From Bacteroidia bacterium (GTDB lineage: Bacteria > Bacteroidota > Bacteroidia > Bacteroidales > UBA12481), in contig JAPLDV010000039.1 in assembly GCA_026391235.1 (NCBI GenBank), forward strand, positions 1-6,360: a stretch of DNA of 6,360 nucleotides, written 5' to 3'. How positions within the stretch are numbered: position 1 is the first letter of the stretch; every line of letters begins with the position of its first letter. Both the position numbers and the translations under genes were made by a program. The notes under the pieces are model-generated. The model was not told the origin of the DNA, did not search any database, and saw only the letters and a program-made list of their open reading frames with translations. This document shows positions 1-5,179 of the stretch, piece after piece.

Positions 1-1135
1 ATTCAGACTCTGTTCCCGGTTTGATTTTTCCCGGCCAGGCGGCAATCATGGGAACCCTGATTCCGCCTTCATGCACAAATCCTTTACCCCAGCCATAGGT
101 AGTGACAAAGGGTGCAAAAGAATTAAACCAGGCTGGATCGCATCCGGCATTATAGGCATAACCGTTGTCGCTTGAAAAAATAATGAGCGTGTTTTCGTAT
201 TGCCCGGTCTCTTTGAGCTTTTTGATCAGCTGGCCAACCTGAAAATCCAGGTACGAAACCATTGCCGCATAGGTGGCATGCGGATATCTTGCCGGGAAAT
301 AACCTTCTTTTCCGAGATATGGCTTCTCATCGCCGAATTTTGCAACATACTTATCCACCCATTCCATGGGAGCCTGTAAAGCCAGGTGGGGCAGGGTGGA
401 GGCGAAATACAGAAAGAATGGCTGATTGCTCCGGTTTTCGATAAACCGGCCGGCCTCATCGATGAACAGTGCCGGTGAGTATTCCTTTTGGGTAAAAATG
501 GCATAACTCAACAGGTCGAGCGTATCGGCACCCTTCGCCAGTTTGGTTCCCGGGACAACAAGATCATTGTTCAGGATTACTTTTTCTTCGTTTCTCCACA
601 GATGTTTCGGATAGTAAGTATGAGCCTGGCGCTGGCAATTATACCCGAAAAAGAAATCAAAGCCCTGCTTATTCGGAGTGCCTTCGCTATTGGGTGCACC
701 GAGACCCCATTTACCCACGATGCCGGTTCGGTATCCTGCCGTTTTAAGATATTCCGCGAGGGTTTTCAGGCTGTCCGCTATGGGATATTGTCCTTCCAGG
801 TTCGGATCATTTTCCGCTTTGGCGAAATTCCAGACATCTCCCCGCTCGCCCCATTCATGATTACCCCTGATGTAGGAATGGCCCGAATGCTGACCGGTCA
901 GTAAAACGCACCTCGAAGGCGCGCTCACCGGGCTTCCGCAATAATGCTGGGTAAAGCGCATGCCATTTCGCGCGAGCAAATCCAGATTGGGTGTTTCAAT
1001 CAGTTTCTGACCGTATGCGCCGATCTCGGTATAGCCCAGATCATCAGCCAATATATATATGATGTTGGGCTTATCCTTGGCGAAACCCGGAATCCCGGCA
1101 AGGACTGAAGATAAAAGGAGGGGGAGGGCTTTCAT
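1..1135 (-). CDS. Secreted sulfatase, Ser-type (formylglycine-dependent), partial at C-terminus
   Basis: Enzyme of the arylsulfatase/alkaline phosphatase fold that hydrolyses sulfate esters, probably on a sulfated sugar or glycan in the periplasm. I translated 378 uninterrupted codons; the gene leaves the window before its stop. Residues 1-19 form a short signal peptide ending GIPGFA before KDKPN. Metal ligands are D31-D32 and D323-N324 (SDNG). The sulfatase signature is SAPSRCVLLTG at 71-81, so the residue converted to formylglycine is Ser71, not Cys. Further family blocks are GKWGLG around K142, QAHTYYP around H172, and GKGFVHEGGIRVP around K351. Ser-type sulfatases are matured by the radical SAM enzyme anSME, which is not in this window. 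The ATG at 1135 is secure because an in-frame TAG lies three codons upstream. No Shine-Dalgarno site is visible; the leader is the octamer array. The substrate cannot be told. Confidence 0.95.
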   Translation of the reverse strand, partial: MKALPLLLSSVLAGIPGFAKDKPNIIYILADDLGYTEIGAYGQKLIETPNLDLLARNGMRFTQHYCGSPVSAPSRCVLLTGQHSGHSYIRGNHEWGERGDVWNFAKAENDPNLEGQYPIADSLKTLAEYLKTAGYRTGIVGKWGLGAPNSEGTPNKQGFDFFFGYNCQRQAHTYYPKHLWRNEEKVILNNDLVVPGTKLAKGADTLDLLSYAIFTQKEYSPALFIDEAGRFIENRSNQPFFLYFASTLPHLALQAPMEWVDKYVAKFGDEKPYLGKEGYFPARYPHATYAAMVSYLDFQVGQLIKKLKETGQYENTLIIFSSDNGYAYNAGCDPAWFNSFAPFVTTYGWGKGFVHEGGIRVPMIAAWPGKIKPGTESE

Positions 1136-1140
1136 AATAT

Positions 1141-1204
1141 GCTAACATGCTAATGTGCTAATATGCTAATATGCTAATGGGTTAATATGCTAATATGCTA
1201 ATGT
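1141..1204. repeat. 8-bp tandem repeat array, eight units (left array)
   Basis: Eight contiguous units of exactly 8 bp with plus-strand consensus GCTAATAT. Six units begin GCTAAT; unit 1 has GCTAAC and unit 6 has GTTAAT. The last two bases vary (AT, GT, GG). A degenerate ninth unit (CATAATAT) follows at 1133-1140 and contains the sulfatase start codon, so the array would form most of the sulfatase 5' leader. Period 8 is not a multiple of 3, which argues against coding. The units are contiguous with no spacers, so this is not a CRISPR array. Confidence 0.93.
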
Positions 1205-1256
1205 AAAGATTCGCTGATACGAACTTCTTGCTTATCAATAATTTAATATCCCTGAT

Positions 1257-1319
1257 CAAACTAAAATAAACCCGTTTCCTTCTACAATTAATTCTATTGA
1301 CTAAAATAAAGTTTTCAAA
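1257..1319 (-). promoter_or_regulatory. Two candidate Bacteroidota-type promoters for the sulfatase gene
   Basis: The Bacteroidota primary sigma factor prefers TTTG, about 19 bp, then TAnnTTTG. Candidate A reads TTTG (1316-1319), 19 bp, TAGAATTA (1289-1296), a partial -7 match. Candidate B reads ATTG (1285-1288), 20 bp, TTAGTTTG (1257-1264), a better -7 match with one base off. Either would give a leader of roughly 110-150 nt that contains the octamer array. The region is AT-rich, so chance matches are likely and neither is secure. Confidence 0.28.
1260..1310. repeat. 11-bp direct repeat pair
   Basis: ACTAAAATAAA occurs at 1260-1270 and again at 1300-1310, 40 bp apart start to start, about four helical turns. 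On the minus strand each copy reads TTTATTTTAGT and each overlaps or lies next to one of the two promoter candidates. It may be a duplicated regulatory element or simple AT-rich chance similarity. Confidence 0.4.
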
Positions 1320-1336
1320 TGTCAGAGGCTTGACAT
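1319..1336. promoter_or_regulatory. Palindrome, possible operator
   Basis: ATGTCA and TGACAT form a perfect 6-bp inverted repeat around a 6-bp spacer (GAGGCT). On the minus strand the palindrome directly abuts the TTTG of promoter candidate A, a plausible place for a regulator. It is short and could be chance. Confidence 0.25.
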
Positions 1337-1352
1337 ATAAGTACATTCTTAA

Positions 1353-1388
1353 ATTAGCATATCAGCATATTAACCCATTAGCATATTA
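1353..1388. repeat. 8-bp tandem repeat array in opposite orientation (right array)
   Basis: Four to five units of the same octamer, here read as ATTAGCAT on the plus strand, hence inverted relative to the array at 1141-1204. Units two and three deviate (ATCAGCAT, ATTAACCC), and a further degenerate unit (ATTATCTC) covers 1385-1392. The array overlaps the last codons and the TAA stop of the broken tcdA gene. Confidence 0.9.
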
Positions 1389-2060
1389 TCTCCCGGATGA
1401 CCACCGAAGCCAGATAGCAACCAAACACGGGAGGCATATAGCTGATCGTACCTACCGTTGACCTTTTATTCAGTTCACCGTCGGTGAGGACAATTGTTTC
1501 GGGATTTACCTTTTCAGGTGAAAAAACCACCTTCAGGCCGGTATACACTCCAAGCGCATGCAACCGCTTTCGTAAAATGCTGGCAAGTTGACAGTTATAA
1601 GATTCCGAAAGGTCGGATATCTGAACCTGCATCGGATCAAATTTGCCACCCGATCCCATGGAACTGACTATTCTCAAGCCCTTTGAAACAGAATGAAAAA
1701 TCAGGAAAACTTTAGGTGACAAGGTATCAATGGCATCAATCACATAATCAAATCTCCCGCTGAGAATCTCAATCATCCTTTCATCGCGTATGTACTCATC
1801 ATGAACAGTGAGTTCCAGGTCGGGTTGGGTAATCCTTCAACACTGGTTAATGCAATCAATTGCCGGTTGCGGTTGGTGGCATGGATTTTATCGCCATCCA
1901 CAATAGTCATTTTACCAACTCCCGACCGGCAGAGCATTTCGGCGGCATAGGCTCCAACCCCGCCGAGCCCGACTACCAAGATATGTGCCTGCCGGAGTTT
2001 CGAAAGTTTCTCGTTGCCAAGAAGAAGTTCAGTCCGTTCCAGCCATTCGGGATGTATCAT
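1378..2060 (-). pseudogene. tcdA: Broken TcdA-like tRNA threonylcarbamoyladenosine dehydratase (E1/ThiF family)
   Basis: Intact TcdA uses ATP to cyclise t6A to ct6A at position 37 of ANN-decoding tRNAs. The first frame (ATG at 2060, MIHPEW) carries the Rossmann motif GLGGVG at 31-36, acidic residues D55 and D57, and NRNRQ at 63-67, then loses similarity after TSVEG at residue 76. The rest is in another frame: ITQPDL from 1833, then YVIDAID, SSMGSGGKFDP and a C-terminal SYMPPVFGCYLA, ending at TAA 1378-1380. Against my recollection of E. coli TcdA, about 11-14 residues holding the conserved GxxK-x-x-VM-x-x-R segment are absent at the junction. This fits a deletion of 3n+1 bases, roughly 30-45 bp, that also shifted the frame. 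The start overlaps the preceding TatD-family gene by 32 bp. A functional protein is unlikely unless this is an assembly error. Confidence 0.85.
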
Positions 2061-2724
2061 GAATTCCAAATACTTTTTCGAAATTGGAGGCCAGGCAAGA
2101 TTGCATTCTTTCCAAAGATAGCTTTTTGATCCTTGATGCCGCGTCGTAGATATCTTCAATCGGACGCCGGCCTTCGTCTGATTCAAGAAAAAAGCGGTTG
2201 TCAGGGGTGTTTCTCAGGATTTCGGAGAGAACCGGGTTGAATGATAAAAGGCTTTCCCCGAAGGAAAGATAAAACCCCATGTCCACAAGTTTTGCGGCTA
2301 TGTGGATTTTACCCCGGAAACCGTGAATGATCCACGGGACTTTCGGGCTCAGTTCGGTTTTCAGCGACATGATTTCGTGCCAGGCCCGTACACAATGTAT
2401 GATCAGCGGTTTTTGCCTTAATTCGGCAAGCCCGGCGTGTTGCGTGAAAAGCAGTGCCTGCGACCTGACAGGTGCCCCTTTCAGGCGGTCGATCCCGCAT
2501 TCACCGATGGCAATTACCTGTGGCAGTGAGGCTGCCTGATCGCTTGATTTTTTATCCATGCTCACCCTGTCACTGTCCCATGGATGAACCCCAAAAGAAA
2601 ACAGCCCTTCACGCGGAATATCCAAAGTGGGCCCCTTGATCAGTATATTCCTGATACTGATCAAATCCGGACGGTGCGGGGAATCCTGGTGCGAATGGAT
2701 ATCGATGAACATCTGTTCCATCAT
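2029..2724 (-). CDS. TatD-family metal-dependent hydrolase (short form)
   Basis: Member of the TatD branch of the amidohydrolase superfamily, whose characterised members are metal-dependent 3'-5' exonucleases or DNases acting in the cytoplasm. All expected metal ligands are visible: H10 and H12 (DIHSHQ), E75 (IGECGID), H110 (IIHCVRAWHE), H134 (IHGFRG) and D183 (FLESDEG). GVHPWD at 45-50 is the usual family block. At 231 residues it is shorter than the roughly 260 of E. coli TatD, but all catalytic blocks are present, so I read it as a naturally short form. It begins 11 bp after the acetyltransferase and its end overlaps tcdA by 32 bp, which suggests coupled translation. ATGs at 2724, 2721 and 2712 are possible starts; the purine-rich AGGGTGG at 2731-2737 favours the first two. 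The exact substrate cannot be inferred. Confidence 0.93.
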   Translation of the reverse strand: MMEQMFIDIHSHQDSPHRPDLISIRNILIKGPTLDIPREGLFSFGVHPWDSDRVSMDKKSSDQAASLPQVIAIGECGIDRLKGAPVRSQALLFTQHAGLAELRQKPLIIHCVRAWHEIMSLKTELSPKVPWIIHGFRGKIHIAAKLVDMGFYLSFGESLLSFNPVLSEILRNTPDNRFFLESDEGRRPIEDIYDAASRIKKLSLERMQSCLASNFEKVFGIHDTSRMAGTD

Positions 2725-2730
2725 GAAATT

Positions 2731-2737
2731 CCACCCT
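2731..2737 (-). promoter_or_regulatory. Shine-Dalgarno-like site for the TatD-family gene
   Basis: AGGGTGG on the minus strand lies 6 nt before the ATG at 2724 and 9 nt before the ATG at 2721. It overlaps the TAG stop of the acetyltransferase gene. The match to AGGAGG is imperfect. It matters mainly because it favours the upstream starts over the ATG at 2712, which would begin the protein at MFIDIHSH. Confidence 0.35.
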
Positions 2738-3230
2738 ATAACCTCTTCACATAAACAACCTTATCGTCGCCATCATTATAAAAATCTTCAAACCGTGCTT
2801 TTTCAATGTAATTATTCTTCAGATAGAAAGCCCGGGTAGGCTCATATTTGGGAAGATAGGAGGTTTCAACGTAAATCGTTTTTCCACCGGATGCCGCGAT
2901 AGCTTTCTCGACTTCACGGAGTACGATCTTTCCGATGCCCTGGCCACGATAATCCTCATGGGTCGCGATCCAATACAGGTCGTAGCTGTACAGAGTGCAG
3001 GGAATGAGTCCAAAGCAAGCATAGGCAACTGTGCGGCCATCCGCCTCAACAAATACAAAATCATATCCGCTTTCCCGGCCCTTTTCCAGGCCTTCAGCCA
3101 CGAGCTCTACTGCCACAGGTACTTCATCCGGGCGGAAAAAGCCGGATGAGATAACTATTTCCTCAACAGCTGCCGGATCCGAGGCCATGACTTCTGACCT
3201 TACGGATAGATTTTTCGCTTTGGTTTTCAT
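2736..3230 (-). CDS. GNAT-family N-acetyltransferase
   Basis: Cytoplasmic acetyl-CoA-dependent acyltransferase, 164 residues, a usual length for a single GNAT domain. The fold runs from about residue 22: helical region to 54, strands around FVFVEADGRTVAYACFG (58-74) and YSYDLYWIAT (81-90), the acetyl-CoA pyrophosphate loop RGQGIG at 95-100, helix to about 113, KTIYVETS (117-124), and a C-terminal FYLKNNY (135-141) followed by DGDDKVVYVK. The ATG overlaps the TGA of the upstream ATP-grasp gene as ATGA, so the two are almost certainly co-translated. From memory, proteins with the same YDLYWIA, RG-G-G and ETS-P-Y-PTRAFY pattern occur in many phyla, often near D-Ala-D-Ala-ligase-like genes; I could not verify this. 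Context suggests it modifies the amine of the pathway product or an intermediate. It could instead be a resistance or protein acetyltransferase. Confidence 0.92.
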   Translation of the reverse strand: MKTKAKNLSVRSEVMASDPAAVEEIVISSGFFRPDEVPVAVELVAEGLEKGRESGYDFVFVEADGRTVAYACFGLIPCTLYSYDLYWIATHEDYRGQGIGKIVLREVEKAIAASGGKTIYVETSYLPKYEPTRAFYLKNNYIEKARFEDFYNDGDDKVVYVKRL

Positions 3231-4189
3231 CGATCGTTAAGAATTCGTTGTACTACCTCAGTAAATGAATAGCCGCTACGGAGGGCGGCATTATAGAATC
3301 CTGAATCAGGCGAAATACATGGATTAGCATTGATTTCAAGCACGTATGGCTGATTATCCTGATCGATCCGGAAATCTATACGGGCATACCCTTTAAGATT
3401 GAAAGCCGACCAGCATTGGTAGCAAATCACTTTCATCTGTTCAAGCAGGGGCTGGTCTGATTCCGGAAGGTCGAACGTCCGCATGGTATTCCGATATTCA
3501 AAGGTGTTTTCATCCCATTTAGCTGCGTAACCCATAATCGATGGTTTTCCGGCCGGGAAGTCTTTATATATCATTTCGGCTGGTGAAAGCACTTCCGGAC
3601 CATTGGGCCCGCCAAACACCGACAGGTTAAATTCCCGGCCGGTTATGAACTCTTCGATAAAGAAATGATCACCCCATCGGTTTCGGAACATTTCGAGAAT
3701 GCCAGTATCTGCGCCATTAATGACGTTCTCATCATTGATTCCGACCGAAGCATCCTCACGCGAAGGTTTCACTATATATTGCCTGGCCGGATCAAGATTA
3801 AAAGAATCCTTAGCTGTCCACCACTGTGGAGTTGGAATTCCCATGCCCTTCATTAACTTCTTTGCCAATGGTTTCTGAGTGGTCAGGAACATGGCATCCG
3901 AAGGGTTGCCGGTCATTGGATAATTCAGGCTTTCCGACAGTGCCGGAATAAAATACACCAATCCGCCGCTGTTGTTCAAACTTTCGACCAGGTTAAATGC
4001 GATCCCCCCAGGTTCGCTCATCAGCTTATCGATTAAAGAGTTGAGGTTTGAATCCACGAATTCTCTTTCATGAACCAGACCCAATTCATCCAGGCTCTTT
4101 TCAACGGCTTCCACCTGATCGATAACATCCATCTCATCTATGGTGGGCTGGTCCGACAGGCGGTTTATCAGGATAATTATCTTGTTCAT
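3227..4189 (-). CDS. D-Ala-D-Ala-ligase-like ATP-grasp carboxylate-amine ligase (second of pair)
   Basis: ATP-grasp enzyme, 320 residues, expected to activate a carboxylate as an acyl phosphate and join it to an amine. The N-terminal part shows Ddl-like blocks FNLVESLNNSGG (65-76), LNYPMTGNPSDA (88-99) and a Lys-rich helix before GIPTP (117-121). ATP contacts are YIVKPSREDASVGI (138-151, with K141) and FIEEFITGREF (177-187). Mg ligands fit D272 (ARIDF), E285 and N287 (LEINANP). It differs from peptidoglycan Ddl in having NANPCISPDSGF where Ddl has N-T-x-P-G-[MF]-T, so the second-substrate pocket differs and a role in D-Ala-D-Ala synthesis is unlikely. It overlaps both neighbours by 4 bp (ATGA), which indicates coupled, near-stoichiometric expression. 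Acceptor and donor are unknown; the neighbouring aminomutase suggests a beta-amino acid. Confidence 0.93.
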   Translation of the reverse strand: MNKIIILINRLSDQPTIDEMDVIDQVEAVEKSLDELGLVHEREFVDSNLNSLIDKLMSEPGGIAFNLVESLNNSGGLVYFIPALSESLNYPMTGNPSDAMFLTTQKPLAKKLMKGMGIPTPQWWTAKDSFNLDPARQYIVKPSREDASVGINDENVINGADTGILEMFRNRWGDHFFIEEFITGREFNLSVFGGPNGPEVLSPAEMIYKDFPAGKPSIMGYAAKWDENTFEYRNTMRTFDLPESDQPLLEQMKVICYQCWSAFNLKGYARIDFRIDQDNQPYVLEINANPCISPDSGFYNAALRSGYSFTEVVQRILNDR

Positions 4190-5166
4190 TTGACTTTTAT
4201 TTTTTTTATTGCCGAAAACATAATCCGTTGAATCAGTTCAGTATATGATATTCCGTTCATTCTGCTGAGCATGGGAAGATCGGAATAGGTGGGGTTCATT
4301 CCTGCCAATGGATTGACCTCTATGAAATTGGGCATCCCGTTGGAATCACAGCGTAGGTCGACTCGTCCGCCATCTTCGCAATGCAGGACAATCCAGGCAG
4401 CCAGTGCGACCTTTTCGCAGGCGGCGGCCATTTCACCGCCGGCGAGCTCATACCGGCATCGTTCGCGCCACTCTTCCTTATTGGTGTAGGAATAAACTCC
4501 GGGTTCGGCCTTGTCGGTAAGCAGTACCTCCATAACGCCGGTTACTGCTGACTGAGCGTCTGTGCCGGTGATTCCGACGGTAAATTCACGTCCGCCGAGG
4601 TATGTTTCAACCAGCACCGGCTGATGAAACCGGTCAAGCAAATAGAGGCAGCGGGTATTAAGTGCTTCAGGATCATTTATAATGGATTCGCCGGAAATCC
4701 CTTTGCCGGTACCTTCGGCCACAGGCTTTACAAAAAGGGGGTAGGGCAGGCTGACCTTCGGTATATCTCCGGGCATTGTCACCACGGCAAAGTCGGCCGT
4801 TGGGATACCTGCATCACGTATTATCCTCTTGGTCATACCTTTATCGAGGGTGAGGGACAGGACAAGAGGGTTGGAAAAGACGTATGGGATAGTAAAAGCA
4901 TCCAGCAGTGCCGGCACCTGAGCCTCCCTGCCGATGCCATAAAACCCTTCGCAGATGTTGAATACCATATCCCAGCGGCGCCCGGCCAGCAGGGCTTCCA
5001 TTAGCGACCGGAGATGTCCGATCCTTTCGGTTTGATGACCCAGGTTATGAAGGGCATTTTCGATACCGGCTATTGTTTCAAACGTATCGAATTCTGCAGC
5101 ATCTTCCTCGCTGAATCCCATTAAAAGGTAATCCTCGCGAAGGTCGTAGGTAATTCCGATTGTCAT
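4186..5166 (-). CDS. D-Ala-D-Ala-ligase-like ATP-grasp carboxylate-amine ligase (first of pair)
   Basis: ATP-grasp enzyme, 326 residues, related to but clearly distinct from the downstream gene. Blocks in order: GITYDLREDYL (4-14), VFNICEGFYGIGREAQVPALL (68-88 region), LDKGMTKRIIRDAGIP (107-122), ATP-binding LFVKPVAEGTGKGI (144-157, K147), LVETYLGGREFTVGITG (185-201), and metal site D270 (GRVDL), E283 and N285 (IEVNPLAGMNP). The Ddl serine loop after the ATP lysine (REGSSVG in E. coli DdlB) is replaced by AEGTGKG. TYSDLP (293-298) sits where Ddl has the Ser that binds the terminal carboxylate. This fits a dipeptide-type ligase with altered first substrate. The ATG at 5166 lies 13 bp after kamA with no strong ribosome site, and the TGA overlaps the next ATG. 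It is probably not the housekeeping Ddl, since no peptidoglycan gene is nearby. The C-terminus KKIKVK is lysine-rich. Confidence 0.93.
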   Translation of the reverse strand: MTIGITYDLREDYLLMGFSEEDAAEFDTFETIAGIENALHNLGHQTERIGHLRSLMEALLAGRRWDMVFNICEGFYGIGREAQVPALLDAFTIPYVFSNPLVLSLTLDKGMTKRIIRDAGIPTADFAVVTMPGDIPKVSLPYPLFVKPVAEGTGKGISGESIINDPEALNTRCLYLLDRFHQPVLVETYLGGREFTVGITGTDAQSAVTGVMEVLLTDKAEPGVYSYTNKEEWRERCRYELAGGEMAAACEKVALAAWIVLHCEDGGRVDLRCDSNGMPNFIEVNPLAGMNPTYSDLPMLSRMNGISYTELIQRIMFSAIKKIKVK

Positions 5167-5179
5167 GTTGGGAAATCAG

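Larger units (their letters stand above)
1167..1388. repeat. 36-bp inverted repeat framing a 150-bp AT-rich core
   Basis: Positions 1167-1202 and 1353-1388 are reverse complements at 35 of 36 positions; the one mismatch is A versus G in the GCTAATAT/GCTGATAT unit. Even the irregular GGGTTAAT element is shared, so the arms descend from one copied segment rather than from independent octamer growth. The 222-bp whole has the geometry of a MITE-like element or of a long stem with a 150-nt loop in RNA. There is no coding sequence, transposase or clear target duplication. The arms stop matching at both outer and inner ends. Confidence 0.88.

Noticed and set aside
226..504. Minus-strand open frame of 92 codons
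   Set aside because: Out-of-frame shadow of the sulfatase gene, rich in Pro, Ser, Arg and Trp with no family resemblance.
488..904. Plus-strand open frame of 138 codons
   Set aside because: It lies wholly inside the sulfatase gene on the opposite strand, whose translation shows signature motifs throughout; this frame has no recognisable domain.
1141..1388. CRISPR array
   Set aside because: The units are 8 bp, contiguous, without spacers, and occur in both orientations; no cas gene is present.
1773..1860. Programmed ribosomal frameshift in tcdA
   Set aside because: No slippery heptamer is evident, TcdA families are not known to use one, and family residues are missing at the junction, which a frameshift alone would not cause.
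1773..2186. Longer N-terminal start for tcdA at 2186
   Set aside because: The extra 42 codons overlap the TatD-family gene out of frame and lack similarity; the family N-terminus begins at the ATG at 2060.
2309..2839. Several short frames of 60-70 codons on both strands across the TatD-family gene and the start of the acetyltransferase region
   Set aside because: All overlap well-supported coding sequence in other frames and show no domain or ribosome site.
4624..5004. Plus-strand open frame of 126 codons
   Set aside because: Antisense to the first ATP-grasp gene, which is intact and motif-bearing over the same bases.
2736..5166. Peptidoglycan D-Ala-D-Ala ligase or glycopeptide-resistance cluster
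   Set aside because: Ligase active-site ends differ from Ddl and Van ligases, and no vanH, vanX, mur or fts gene is present.
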